From assembly GCA_026122225.1 (NCBI GenBank), contig JANEZZ010001900.1:930001-994000 (forward strand): a DNA stretch of 64,000 nucleotides, given 5' to 3'. Position numbers and translations under genes: made by a program. The DNA is from Heloderma charlesbogerti (lineage: Eukaryota; Chordata; Lepidosauria; Squamata; Helodermatidae). Shown piece by piece: positions 31,814-43,407 of this stretch (position 1 is its first letter; each line of letters starts with the position of its first letter). Under the pieces are notes generated by a model, which had not been told where the DNA came from, ran no database searches, and was given only the letters and a program-made list of their open reading frames with translations.

Positions 31814-33241
31814 TTTTTCCCAGGTCTTCACATCTTGTGATCTTCAGTTTTTGAGTGATCCTTCCAAATTCTTCTTCCATACAAGAATTACAGACAAAGG
31901 GGAAAACCACACAGGATCCACATACTGCTTTTGCATGTAGGCTTCAGAACCTTTGTATTATCGTAACACTATTATTCTCCGTCTTCTTATACCTTTTCCA
32001 CCCAGTGCTAACTAACCAGCAATTTCTGTGTATTCTATGTTTCTAAAGCAAATGTTTGCCTAACAGCCATCTTAGCACGACATCAGACCAACCCTGTCTT
32101 CAGAGAGGGGTATAAGCACAGCATTAAAAACAAAAACGACCCCCCTAACCTTATAAAAGTGAGAAACAATTACTAGAAATAGGTAGTAAGAAACAGGAAA
32201 ACAAACATCCAAGTTCAGAAGGATCCTTGATAAGATACAGACAGATACAAGAATGGATGCAAACACTCAAGGATGAACGTGAACACAGAGAGATGGAATA
32301 CCATCAACAAGTATAACATAGAAAGTCCAATATTTGGTGAATCAGGGACAGATTCTCTATATTTTGGGCCAAATCGAGAATATTTAATGTAATATTTCAG
32401 ATCACTTTACTGCACAAAATAAAATATAATGTAGGAGCTATGCAATGACGGGTACCCACTTCTTTCTGTAAGGTTCCCTTACAGGCATCTCCCACACATC
32501 CATGTAGTCATAAAAATGTTCCGCAAAGCATTTAACAAAATAAAGATAGAAAAAGAAAAGCAGGGTCAATATACAACACATAACTAAAGCTAAAACAAAG
32601 GTTTGAATGTACCTTTAAATTTGAGAACTCAGGGTATAATGTACAGTATTGACCAGTATTCTTCAATGCAGAAAACGGGTGTGGAGTGGAGGGAATTACA
32701 GTCGCCTGTTTATCCTATTGAGGTAGATATGGCACTGAATGTATATGCTGATTCCACTAAAGTACCTCTTTGATTACCAAAAACAAACAAACACACACAT
32801 TCATGAATAGTTACTGTTGTTATTGCATGTCACCATATTAATCATTGGGATCCAGCTTTTTAGAAAATTGTACTTACTCTTTAAAATCTGAATTAGGGAG
32901 AGTTCAGCTAAAAGTTGTCACTCAGTACAGGAATACTCTTACTTCTAAATATTTCCCAAACCAATAGATCGAAGCGATCTGGTAATTTCCTCAGAAATCT
33001 CCCATGTTGAGGCCAGGTCCATACATGCAGCACAATAAGGTGGTAGGGTCCTGAAGTGGAACCACTTCTGATCATAGGTGGAGGAACACATTTTTAATAG
33101 TATTAAAAAAATGTGTGAAAGTAAAAAAACTAGCACAGCAAAGACTGGGCTGTGCTAGAACCAGTCTCTATGATGCATGTGTTGTGTGTTTGCATGTGTG
33201 TGCACGTGCGCATGCGGATGTGTGTGTTTTACCTTACAGGT
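31814..33241. other. No gene recognised
   Basis: AT-rich, single-copy-looking DNA. No frame has recognisable domains. 33171-33230 is GT-rich (gtgtgtgtttgcatgtgtg), immediately before the BovB insertion. Confidence 0.5.
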
Positions 33242-33252
33242 AGTTTTGTTTA

Positions 33253-36200
33253 CCCCTTCATGGATCACTGCCTTGTTGTGGTGAAGGGGCTTGCGTAACT
33301 CAGTGAAGCCATAAGCTATGCCGTGCAGGGCCACCCAAGACGGACAGGTCATGGCAGAGAGTTCTGACAAAATGTGGTCCACTGGAGAAGGAAATGGCAA
33401 CCCACTCCAGTATTCTTGCCAAGAAAACCCCATGGAACGTATCACAAGGCTAAAAGAGATGACGCCGGAAGATGAGCCCCTCAGGTCGGAAGGTGTCCCA
33501 TATGCTACTGGGGAAGAGCAGAGGGTATTTCCAAGTAGCGCCAGAAAGAGTGAAGCGGCTGGGCCAAAGCCGAAAGGACACTCAGCTGTGGATGTGTCTG
33601 GCGGTGAAAAGAAAATCCGATGCTGTAAAGAACAATATTGTTTAGGAACCTGGAATGTCAGATCAATGAATCAAGATAAGCTGGAGGTGGTCAAACATGA
33701 GATGGCAAGATTGAACATCGACATCTTGGGAATCAGCGAACTAAAATGGACAGGCATGGGCGAATTTAATTCAGGTGACCATCATATCTACTATTGTGGG
33801 CAAGAATCCCTTAGAAGAAATGGAGTAGCACTCATAGTCAACAAAAGGGTGGGAAAAGCAGTACTGGGGTACAATCTTAAAAATGATAGAATGATCTCAG
33901 TACGAATCCAAGGCAAACCATTCAACATCACAGTAATTCAAGTCTATGCCCCAACCACTGATGCCGAAGAAGCTGAGGTTGATCGGTTCTATGAAGACCT
34001 ACAACACCTTCTAGAACTAACACCAAAAAAAGATGTCCTCTTCATCATAGGGGATTGGAATGCTAAAGTAGGAAGTCAAGAAATCACCAGGATAACAGGC
34101 AGGCATGGCCTTGGTATACAAAATGAAGCAGGACAAAAGCTAATAGAGTTTTGCCAAGAGAACATGCTGATCATAGCAAACACTCTTTTCCAACAGCACA
34201 AGAGGCGACTCTACACATGGACGTCACCAGATGGTCAATATCGAAATCAGATTGATTATGTCCTTTGCAGCCAAAGATGGAGAAGCTCCATACAGTCAGT
34301 AAAAACAAGACCTGGAGCTGACTGTGGCTCAGATCATGAGCTGCTTCTTGCAAAATTTCGGCTTAAATTGAAGAACGTCGGGAAAACCACTAAACCGTTC
34401 AGGTATGATCTAAATCATAGCCCTGATGAATATACAGTGGAGGTGAGGAATAGATTTCAGGGATTAGACCTGATAGACAGAGTGCCTGAGGAACTATGGA
34501 CGGAGGTCCGTAACATTGTTCAGGAGGCAGCAACGAAATCCGTCCCAAAGAAAAAGAAATGCAAGAAAGCCAAGTGGCTGTCTGATGAGGCTTTACAAGT
34601 AGCTGAGGAAAGAAGGGAAGCGAAAAGCAAGGGAGAAAGGGGAAGATATATCCAACTGAATGCAGAGTTCCAGAGAATAGCAAGGAGAGACAAGAAGGCC
34701 TTCTTAAATGAACAATGCAAAGAAATCGAGGAAAACAACAGAATGGGAAAGACTAGAGATCTCTTCAAGAAAATTGGAGATCTCAAGGGAACGTTTTGTG
34801 CAAAGACGGGCATGATAAAGGACAAAGAAGGCAGGGACCTAACAGAAGCAGATGAGATTAAGAAGAGGTGGAAAGAATACACAGAAGAACTATACAGGAA
34901 AGATCTTAATGTCCCTGATAGCCATGATAGTGCGGTCACTGAACTTGAGCCGGACATCCTAGAGAGTGAAGTCAAGTGGGCCTTAGGAAGCATTAGTAAC
35001 AACAAAGCTAGCGGAGATGACAGCATTCCAGCCGAGCTATTTAAAATCCTAAAAGATGATGCTGTTAAAGTGCTGCATTCAATATGCCAACAAATCTGGA
35101 ACACTCAACAGTGGCCACAAGACTGGAAAAGGTCAGTTTACATTCCATTTCCAAAGAAGGGCAACGCCAAAGAGTGTTCAAACTACCGCACAATTGCGCT
35201 CATTTCACATGCCAGCAAGGTGATGCTCAAAATCCTACAAGCTAGGCTTCAGCAGTATGCGAACCGAGAACTACCGGAAGTACAAGCTGGGTTTCGAAGA
35301 GGCAGAGGAACTAGAGATCAAATCGCCAACATTCGCTGCATCATGGAGAAAGCAAGAGAATTCCAGAAAAACGTCTATTTCTGCTTCATTGACTACGCTA
35401 AAGCCTTTGATTGTGTGGATCACAACAAACTGTGGCAAATTCTTAAAGTGATGGGAGTACCAGACCACCTTACCTGTCTCCTGAGAAACCTGTACGAGGG
35501 TCAAGAAGCAACAGTAAGAACCAGACATGGAACAACCGATTGGTTCAAAATTGGGAAAGGAGTACGACAAGGCTGCATATTGTCACCCTGCTTATTTAAC
35601 TTATATGCAGAGTACATCATGAGAAATGCCGGGCTGGATGAATCAGAGGTCGGAATTAAGATTGCTGGGAGAATTATCAACAACCTCCGATATGCAGACG
35701 ATACCACCCTAATGGCAGAAAGCGAAGAGGATCTCAAGAGCCTCTTGTTGAGGGTGAAAGAGGAGAGTGCAAAAGCTGGTTTGAAACTCAACATTAAAAA
35801 AACTAAGATCATGTCATCTGGCCCTATCACTTCCTGGCATATAGAAGGGGAAGAAATGGAAGCAGTGGCAGATTTTACTTTCTTGGGCTCCAAGATCACC
35901 GTAGATGGTGACTGTAGCCATGAAATTAAAAGACGCTTGCTCCTTGGGAGGAAAGCTATGGCAAACCTAGACAGCATAGTAAGAAGCAGAGACATCACCT
36001 TGCCGACAAAGGTCCGTCTAATCAAAGCTATGGTTTTCCCAGTAGTAATGTATGGCTGTGAGAGCTGGACTATAAGGAAGGCTGAGCGCCGAAGAATTGA
36101 TGGTTTCGAACTGTGGTGCTGGAGAAGACTCTTACGAGTCCCCTGGACTGCAAGGAGGTCAAATCAGTCCATCCTAAAGGAAATCAACCCTGAGTGTTCA

Positions 36201-36473
36201 TTGGAAGGACAGATAATGAAGCTGAAGCTCCAATATTTTGGCCACCTAATGCGAAGAGAAAACTCCCTGGAAAAGACCCTGATGCTGGGAAAGACTGAAG
36301 GCAAAAGGAGAAGGGGACGGCAGAGGATGAGATGGCTAGATAGCATCACGGATGCAATGAATATGAACTTGAGCACGCTCCGGGAGAGAGCGCAGGACAG
36401 GAAGGCCTGGCGTGCTATGGTCCATGGGGTCACGAAGAGTCGGACACGACTGAACGACTGAACAACAACAACA
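33253..36473 (+). mobile_element. Full-length BovB (RTE) LINE with 11-bp target duplication
   Basis: The 11-mer agttttgttta flanks it at 33242-33252 and 36474-36484. It begins ccccttcatggatcactgcc and ends in the BovB 3' signature cgaagagtcggacacgac, then a short (AAC)n tail. 3221 bases, the size of a complete RTE/BovB unit. The duplication is perfect and the ORF unbroken, so the insertion is likely the most recent of the LINEs here. BovB elements are known to move horizontally among squamates, ruminants and other animals, but this window gives no evidence on when it entered the lineage. Confidence 0.95.
33318..36461 (+). CDS. BovB ORF: AP-type endonuclease + reverse transcriptase, intact
   Basis: 1047 codons without a stop. 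The protein nicks chromosomal DNA and reverse transcribes its own RNA at the nick (target-primed reverse transcription). Endonuclease about residues 108-345: GTWNVRSMN near 110, SELKWTGMGEF, GDWNAKVG at 245-252, and the catalytic SDH at 338-340. A lysine/arginine-rich linker follows. Reverse transcriptase about 560-880: SNYRTIALISHASKVMLK, AGFRRGRGTRDQI, motif A FIDYAKAFD at 690-698, motif B RQGCILSPCLFNLYAEYI, and catalytic YADD at 792-795. The C-terminal domain (about 930-1047) has WTARRSNQSIL and HLMRREN. Database searches often label such ORFs craniofacial development protein 2-like; that is a retroelement name. The true start could be a later methionine, since residues 1-107 overlap the 5' UTR-like region. 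Whether it is transcribed is unknown. Confidence 0.93.
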   Translation: MPCRATQDGQVMAESSDKMWSTGEGNGNPLQYSCQENPMERITRLKEMTPEDEPLRSEGVPYATGEEQRVFPSSARKSEAAGPKPKGHSAVDVSGGEKKIRCCKEQYCLGTWNVRSMNQDKLEVVKHEMARLNIDILGISELKWTGMGEFNSGDHHIYYCGQESLRRNGVALIVNKRVGKAVLGYNLKNDRMISVRIQGKPFNITVIQVYAPTTDAEEAEVDRFYEDLQHLLELTPKKDVLFIIGDWNAKVGSQEITRITGRHGLGIQNEAGQKLIEFCQENMLIIANTLFQQHKRRLYTWTSPDGQYRNQIDYVLCSQRWRSSIQSVKTRPGADCGSDHELLLAKFRLKLKNVGKTTKPFRYDLNHSPDEYTVEVRNRFQGLDLIDRVPEELWTEVRNIVQEAATKSVPKKKKCKKAKWLSDEALQVAEERREAKSKGERGRYIQLNAEFQRIARRDKKAFLNEQCKEIEENNRMGKTRDLFKKIGDLKGTFCAKTGMIKDKEGRDLTEADEIKKRWKEYTEELYRKDLNVPDSHDSAVTELEPDILESEVKWALGSISNNKASGDDSIPAELFKILKDDAVKVLHSICQQIWNTQQWPQDWKRSVYIPFPKKGNAKECSNYRTIALISHASKVMLKILQARLQQYANRELPEVQAGFRRGRGTRDQIANIRCIMEKAREFQKNVYFCFIDYAKAFDCVDHNKLWQILKVMGVPDHLTCLLRNLYEGQEATVRTRHGTTDWFKIGKGVRQGCILSPCLFNLYAEYIMRNAGLDESEVGIKIAGRIINNLRYADDTTLMAESEEDLKSLLLRVKEESAKAGLKLNIKKTKIMSSGPITSWHIEGEEMEAVADFTFLGSKITVDGDCSHEIKRRLLLGRKAMANLDSIVRSRDITLPTKVRLIKAMVFPVVMYGCESWTIRKAERRRIDGFELWCWRRLLRVPWTARRSNQSILKEINPECSLEGQIMKLKLQYFGHLMRRENSLEKTLMLGKTEGKRRRGRQRMRWLDSITDAMNMNLSTLRERAQDRKAWRAMVHGVTKSRTRLND

Positions 36474-36484
36474 AGTTTTGTTTA

Positions 36485-37027
36485 ACATGAGGGAGCATTC
36501 AAAATGGTGTCCCCTACCTGCAGTTGAAAGTGATTTATTTACTATTTCATAACTCTAATGACCCATTCTGGTGCATATGTAAACCAGCCCCAAAATGTTA
36601 GTCCACTAGCAACAAGGCATTCCTGCCAGTACCATCTATGCATTGTCTGTAGGGACAGTATAATGTACTTATTATCTATTTAAGGTATTTATAAATTACT
36701 GTTTCTGCTCATCAAGCAATGTACAATTTAAAATGATACAATATACTAAAAGCAGAAAAGAATAAAACACAGAGATACAACATTCTTTAAAACAGGCCAA
36801 AGCAGGCCAAGATTCATCAAAAGCCTGGCAAAACAGTACAGTGTAAACCTCCATAGAAATGGAGCCAACCTGACCAAGTTCCATTGTAATGAGATTTGGG
36901 GTTCATCCAGATGATCTCCTGTAGGTTCCTGTCAATCCTGTGCTTCTGTGATAGTTAGAAGGAAAGGGTTAACCAATTAAAGCCACCCTGGGAAAACTGT
37001 AGTCATGAAAGGCAGCAAAGAAATGCA

Positions 37028-37061
<34 letters not shown>

Positions 37062-37549
37062 GTTGGTCAAGCCTACTAGGCAGGACCTGCAAAGCCACCT
37101 CTATTGTTGAGTAGATATTTGAATGGGAGGCCTCTCCCCCTTAGGGAACATGATTAGGCTGCATCTTGCCTGGATATGCCTCTGAGTGTTAACTGAATGG
37201 TTATCAATTGCTTTCTTTGCAAATGGACCAGGAAGATCACATCCTTTTGTCCTCTGCCTAGCTGGCAGTAGGGTGGGCATGACCATGAGCTAAGCCTGTA
37301 GTTTAGGTAGTTGCAACTGGGAGTGACTCAGACAAGATCAGCCTGGGAATCAGAGAGCCTGGTTGGAGCTCTGGAGCCATCTTTAGTGTGCCAGCACCCT
37401 CCAGAAACCTAATGAGGGAGCAGTATCTATTGGAGTATTACAGCTGTGAACCTCCATCTCATCATGTACATATGTATGTCAATAAACCATATACCACAAA
37501 AATGCCATAAGACACTAGGAAATCAAAACCCTGGGCAACACGAAGTTCT
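36485..37549. other. No gene; LINE 3' scrap and (GATT)n
   Basis: 36680-36890 resembles a diverged minus-strand L2 3' end (ttaaggtatttataaattac, gaataaaacacag). A (GATT)n run lies at 37029-37060 after a SINE-tail-like gggaaaactgtagtcatgaaag. Nothing else recognised. Confidence 0.5.
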
Positions 37550-37765
37550 CACCGCTTGGAGAATTGGGCTGTTGGGGAATAACAATTTGCATTGTTATGA
37601 ACCTATGTACACCAGTTGCTGGGGAACATGGGTCGGAAGGTGCTGTTGCACTCATGTCGTGCTTGTGGGTTCCTGATCAACAGCTGGTTGACCACTGTGT
37701 GAACAGAATGCTGGACTAGATGAACGCTTGGTCAGATCCAGCATGGCTCTTATTGTGTTCTTATT
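37550..37765 (+). mobile_element. CR1/SINE-tail dispersed repeat, opposite orientation to 29996
   Basis: Contains acaccagttgctggggaacat, gctggactagatgaacg and ttggtcagatccagcatggc, reverse complement of the block at 29996-30250, and ends near ctcttattgtgttctta. Confidence 0.7.
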
Positions 37766-37914
37766 CATTGTCCCTATGGATGTGTGCCTCCCCACCACCT
37801 GGAGGCATTTTGCTAGTTTCACTGAAACTCTTTTGGCTTCCTTAAAATTCCTCAGATGTTTTCCCTAAAGAACAAATTCACAAGAAAAACCCAGGGTCAG
37901 TTCACACAAGGGAT

Positions 37915-38335
37915 GATGGATGAATCTGTTGGTTTCAGTTTCTATAACACTTGCATTTTTAAAGCATAAGTTCATTCTGTCCCATTTCTGCAAATGTTTT
38001 TTTTTTCAAAAGTCTGTACAAATTTAATATGCATTTTAGTGTGCATTTTTGTATGCACCAAAATCTATATGCATTTTTCTACAGATTTTCCTCTAATAAG
38101 TACATATTTTTGCAAGGAAGTTTCCATACTATACAGTATGCCTTTTGGTATATAATTTCCACTAATGTATGCATTTTTGTACACATTTTTTAATTGGAGA
38201 ACTGCATCGCAAAATATGGAGGAGTGCAAAAATTGAAGGATTATTGCATTCTGGTTCATGTATTAGTTTCAAAAATGCAAATTAGGTTTCCTTGCATTAA
38301 AATGCGAACCAAACTAATTTCTCCCTCATCACACA
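37915..38335 (-). mobile_element. Dispersed DNA element with TGCATTTTTG-rich core
   Basis: Matches 48262-48617 in reverse complement: ttgatgcgatgcagttctcc-like, ttgtttggttcgcattttaat and repeated aaaatgcatac units. Ends near agggatgatggatg at the left and ttctccctcatc at the right. A tcacaca string is present outside both ends and may be a decayed target duplication. Non-coding. Confidence 0.6.
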
Positions 38336-38387
38336 TGCATATACATAAGTCATCATGGGATCACTCAGCAGCTGATGATTCACATCT

Positions 38388-38455
38388 TAGGCTGCAATCC
38401 TGTACACACTTACCTGGGAATAAGTGCCACTGAACTAAATGGGACTTACTTCTGA
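38388..38455. repeat. Common squamate short repeat
   Basis: aggctgcaatcctgtacacac, then tgggaataagtgccactgaac and gggacttacttctgagt. Fragments of the same motif occur near 9945, 10810-10905, 27065, 29505-29550 and 63295. The origin is not resolved. Confidence 0.65.
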
Positions 38456-39064
38456 GTTGATAAGCATTGGATAGTGTTGTTAATGCATGAACTGCCTCTG
38501 TTTAAACATATTGTGTCTGAGGTGATAGGAAACATTAAAACACAATACTGAGCAGAGATTGAAAATGGTGTGACTGCCCCCCTCCAGCAGCCCATGAATC
38601 AAATCTACAGTATTCCCAGAAAGAGAAGGGAAAGGAAAGGAAACAAACCCTTGCTAACCAATACCATTCAGAACTAGACTCTCTCCCCAAAATTTAGGTT
38701 TTTCTGTCAGCCTAATTTACCTCCCTGGGCCTTCTCACTGGCCAAGATCAAAGATTTGCCTTTGACAAGTGGATTTGTTGAAGGCTGTTCAAAATAGTGT
38801 TTGGGCAGGCAGTTCAAGTTGATATATTTGATAGCAGCCAGCTGGGAACCTTACAATATCATCACAAGCAAACATGGGTCAGTACAAAAGTTGAAATGTG
38901 CGGTGCCAGTCCTATGCTAGAAACATGACCAGACTACACCGAACTGAGTGGAAATTGCTTCTCAGTGGTGATTGCTTCTACTATCTCAGAAGGTCTGGGA
39001 GGGTGACTGGAGGTGGGAACAGAGCAGCAAGTCTTTTGTCCTCCTTTTAGTCTTCTCGCTGTTG

Positions 39065-39420
39065 TTGTTATTATTAATTACATTTTTATACTGCCCAATA
39101 GCCAAAGCTCTCTGGGTGGTTTACAAAATATTAAAACCTTTAAAATACAATATAAAACATTTATATTTGCACAACAATTTCAAACATTCAACAGTAAAAG
39201 TCCCAGGACCAGTTAAAACCTTATCATAGGCTATCAGATGACTAGGAGTAGAGGACAGTATTAACATGGCATCAAAAGTTCATGCCAGGTCGATCTCAAT
39301 GGGGAGACCATTCTATAATTAGGGGCCATACCACCGAGAAGGCCCTCTCCTTTGTTGCCATCCTCCACACTTCCCTCAGAGGAGGCACCTGGTGCTAAAA
39401 ACATTTTTCAGGAGCTTCTG
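39065..39420 (-). mobile_element. L2-like LINE 3' end fragment
   Basis: attacatttttatactgccc, ctctgggtggtttacaaaat and ataccaccgagaaggccctctc are the reverse complement of an L2-type 3' UTR and ORF2 end (R-A-F block). Related to the 3' part of 57057-60650. Confidence 0.75.
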
Positions 39421-41099
39421 GGCTGATCTCTCATTTCCTGGTGGGAGGGCTGCCTGGCAGAGCACAGGAGAAGAATGTTCTGCTCCCTCCAGCAGAAATC
39501 CAATTGGGGGAAGATGTCCAAAAGACAACCAGAGCGATGATTGAGGGAAGCAACATTCACAAGCATCATTTGTGCCCATGGCTTATGTTTGACACTGTGC
39601 TGTCCAACTCTTGGTAAAGCTGGAGAGGGGCTTTGAGTGTATTCAAAGTGAATTTCTTTGCCTACAACTAGCCTCTACAAGCATTCAAACCCCAGTCTAA
39701 AAATTAAGGTGTGGCGCCACATCTCCCATGCATTCTTGGAGTGCCAAAGTCTCATCCACAATTGGTGAGCCATTCCAAACACATACAAAAATGGAGAATT
39801 TTAAAATCAGCTGGCATTTTTTTCCTACTGGAGTAAGCTAATATGCAAACATGTATTCACTCAATATGAGGGAGGGAGGGAGGGAATGGGCATTGTTTTG
39901 TGAATATGCAAATTTATGCAAATTTGATTAATTTCTTGACCAAATAAAACTCTGATGATAATCAGCTTACGTTTCTTAAATAGGATGACAGCCCATTGAT
40001 TTATTTATTTTATCCATTTGTTCATTTATTTTATGCACACACTGAGTGTTTCTCAAGAGCTATTCTTCATCTTAGTTCAGGGAATGCATTCCTCTGCAGA
40101 ATAAAATCATGTTTACTTTATTTTACATTGCAGCAATGACAGAATGCAGAAACCTGGGTGAAAGAACGTATTCAAAGCCATATTTCAGTTACCATCAATA
40201 TTAAATAAGGTGTTATGTGCAGCTGTTTCTTTCAACTTTAATTTATTTTGTTTGGGTGGGGAAAGATATGCCAGAGTTTGTAACCCCAAAATGCCACCTT
40301 TGATTACTCTCTGTTTAGATATTTTACATCGCCAATATCCAATGTTCTCTCAGCATATTTTTATACAGTTGGAAATACAAAGCTTGTCTTTCCTTTGTAT
40401 TCTCTGTTTGCCTTTCTTTCTTGGAATTTGTGGCAGCTTTGGGCAAGACATGAACGTTGGAAGATTAATTTTGTTTTACGTACAGTGTGATTGAGGAATT
40501 AAAACATCAATGGTGAATTGAAAGCACATCACCCATTAAACCACCAATTTAAGCCCAGGCATGTGATCCAGCTGTGGTGCCTAAAGATTATTCAAGATAT
40601 CTGTGGTGCTTTATTCACTCTGATTGACAGCCGTGACTTTTGCACATGAATTGGTGCTTGGTTGCTCAGAGATACAAGAACAATTACTTTGACATTCTCA
40701 TTAATTGGTCCTATTCTAAAATGTTGCTTTGTTTAAAGAAACTCTTGTGTATGGTAATTTCTATGTCACATAGTGTGTCGAATTTAAGCGCCTTATTCTT
40801 TTTCTCAAATGAATGTTTGCAAAAGCATTTTTCAAGAAACAGAACCCTTTATTTAATACCCTTAGATCTGCTTGACTACTGGGGAGTACTCCTCATGATA
40901 GTTATGCTTCAGAGGATACATAACCTTAAAAAAGAAAAAGGAAAAAGGAAACCATTTACTGCCATGAATGTCAGGTAGACCCTTTCATGTATGAAGAAAG
41001 CATGGCTTCCAGGGAATTCTCCAAATAGGTGTAGGCTAACAATAAAAGAGATACTGTTGACAAGAAGCCTGTGGAAATAATGTATTTTGCATAGCATCA

Positions 41100-41131
<32 letters not shown>

Positions 41132-41460
41132 CAGTAAAATTATTTCATCAGTGTATTCTTGCCTGTGGTGAGCCTAAGCAGACTCAGTAGACACTCCATT
41201 TGGAATTTGAAAGAATACTTATTGAAGTAATCCCATTGATGTCATTCTTCTCACTGCTGCATGTGTGAAGTTAATTATTCACCATTACTAGTGGTATATT
41301 AGTGGTATAGTGTAACTTTGGAAGAGGAAGAACTCCTCATGAGAACCTCCATAGCCACACTCCCAAAGATAGTCCATAGCCATGCCTCCAAGGAGAGTAA
41401 AAAAATGTGGGCAACTGTGTTGAGCCATTTTATTTCTCTCCTCCCCTGCCCTCTATATAC

Positions 41461-41491
<31 letters not shown>

Positions 41492-41507
41492 CTGCACCCC
41501 ACAAAGA
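39421..41507. other. No gene; two (CA)n microsatellites
   Basis: CA runs at 41104-41132 and 41469-41492. The frames at 40210-40494 and 40640-40978 lack recognisable domains. AT-rich elsewhere, with GGGAGGGAGGGAGG at 39872-39885. Confidence 0.5.
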
Positions 41508-41515
41508 GCAGCAGT

Positions 41516-41899
41516 TAGGGATTTTGGCGAAATCCACAATGATTTCTATGAATACGACCTGCAGATTCCACAGTGGACCATTTTTCTCCAAATCATGTGG
41601 ATTCAGTGGACTTGTGTTTTGATTTTTCACGGGGGCGGGGGAGGGATAGGGGCTAATTTGTATTAGCACATTACAGCAAGTGCATATTAAAGCCAAAGTG
41701 TACTTGTGCAAATGCAATAATGTGCACCTGTGCAAATGCATTAATTTGCATTAATTTATGTGTATTTGCTAGTGCGACTTAGCGCAAGTAGAATGAAATT
41801 GTGGTTTAAAAAATTCAGTTCCATCAATGAGTGGATAATGGAATGAAAGACACCTGACAATTCACAAAACACAGATGGAATGGCTTTAATACATCCCTA
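41516..41899. mobile_element. hAT-like non-autonomous element with exact 8-bp duplication
   Basis: 384 bases with ends TAGGGATTTTGGCGAAATCC and AATACATCCCTA. The 8-mer gcagcagt is identical at 41508-41515 and 41900-41907. The interior shares no obvious sequence with the palindromic family; a small TTTGCATTAATTTGCATTAATTT repeat occurs around 41715-41755. Non-coding. Confidence 0.85.
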
Positions 41900-42378
41900 G
41901 CAGCAGTACATTCCATAATGCCCATTCTGTTAGGAGCAGCTGATAGTCATAAAATAGTGGGCTGGCAAAAGGTTGTGTATTGATTAGCATGTTGGACTTT
42001 GGCCAGGGAGACCAAAGCTTCACATCCCTGATCACAGGTGACCTTGGTGAGCCTATTTCTGCCCAAATCTGCCCTCCAACCTGCCCCAGACAACACTTAC
42101 AAATACTCCAGCAAATGATGGCAATGTTCTCACTGTGAAAAAAAGTCCTGGAGCTGTGATCTTTCACATTCCTGTGCCACTCCCCCACTGAGCATTGCAA
42201 GTAATACCAAATCTAAAATTCCAAAGTTATGTCTGCAACATTACTTTTTATAACAATTCACAGACCACTGGGAAACTCATGTAAGAGCAGGATGTGTGTA
42301 ATCAATAATTAAATAACAGTAGTGATCAAGGAACTTTAGCTTCTCATATCACATCCGGCAGAATTGTTCCAGGTGGTA

Positions 42379-42702
42379 AAGGTAAAGGTGTCCCCAGCCA
42401 GTCGTATCTGACTCTAGGGGGTGGTGCTCATCTCCATTTCTAAGCCGAAGAGCCAGTGCTGTCCGAAGACGCTTCCGTGGCTATGTGGCCGGCATGACTG
42501 AACACCGAGGTGCACGGATCGCTGTTACCTTTCCCTCTGAAGCGGTACCTATTTATCTACTTGCAATTTCTTACTTTCGAACTGCTAGGTTGGCAGGAGC
42601 TGGGACTGAAGATGGGAGGTCACTCTGTCACGTGGCACTCGGGTCTCGAACTGCTGTCCTGCTGACCTTCCGGTCTGCAGTTCAGCGTCTTAACCACTTG
42701 GA
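42379..42702 (-). mobile_element. Sauria SINE
   Basis: On the minus strand a tRNA-derived head (gtggttaagacgctgaactg, ttcgagacccgagtgccac) leads to the characteristic body cctgccaacctagcagttcg, gccggccacatagccacgg, gaagcgtcttcggac, and a tail ending ccttta(cc) repeats. Near-identical flanks gttccaggtggta (42366-42378) and gttccaagtggta (42703-42715) form the target duplication. Sauria SINEs are squamate-specific and depend on BovB machinery through a related 3' end. Confidence 0.9.
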
Positions 42703-43096
42703 GTTCCAAGTGGTAAACTCAAACTGTCCCCACCCCAAAGTGGCCACAGTCAGCCTTCTGTGCAGTACTTGAAATCTACTTTAGCTCTATTCAGAAACGA
42801 TTCACCATGCATAGGGCAACAAGTGCAAAGCCAGTGGGATCCTGCCTCCTGGCCCCATGCCCTGGGAGCCCTCTCCCTAGATGTCCAAGCATTGAGTATA
42901 AATGCCTGCAAAAGCAGTGGTGTAGCAGTAAATGTTGAAGTGCTCATCATGATAGTCCCATGATGCTCCCATGGAGACTCCAGAAATTCAGGCAGCTGTG
43001 TTGATCCCTATCAACAAACTAGTGCTAGCAGTTTTCATCTCCACCAGGAACAAAGCTTTGGTAAAGACAATAGGACTTAATTTCCCATTCAAGACT

Positions 43097-43407
43097 TTTG
43101 TTGTTGTTGTTCAGTCGTTCAGTCGTGTCCGACTCTTCATGACCCCATGGACCATAGCATGCCAGGCCTTCCTGTCCTGCGCTCTCTCCCGGAGCGTGCT
43201 CAAGTCCATATTCATTGCATCGGTGATGCTATCTAGCCATCTCATCCTCTGCCGTCCCCTTCTCCTTTTGCCTTCAGTCTTTCCCAGCATCAGGGTCTTT
43301 TCCAGGGAGTTTTCTCTTCGCATTAGGTGGCCAAAATATTTGAGCTTCAGCTTCAGTATCTGTCCTTCCAATGAGCACTCGGGGTTGATTTCCTTTAGGA
43401 TGGACTA
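43097..43407 (-). mobile_element. BovB 3' fragment
   Basis: The plus strand reads ttgttgttgttcagtcgttc and gtccgactcttcatgacccc, the reverse complement of the BovB 3' end. It extends to ggatggact, matching about 36163-36473 of the intact copy with few differences. The minus frame 43371-43111 still encodes the last 86 residues. 5'-truncated, a typical dead-on-arrival insertion. Confidence 0.9.

Noticed and set aside
33318..36461. Host gene similar to craniofacial development protein 2
   Set aside because: That label is commonly attached to BovB ORFs. The flanking 11-bp duplication, the BovB 5' and 3' ends and the endonuclease/RT motifs show it is a retroelement.
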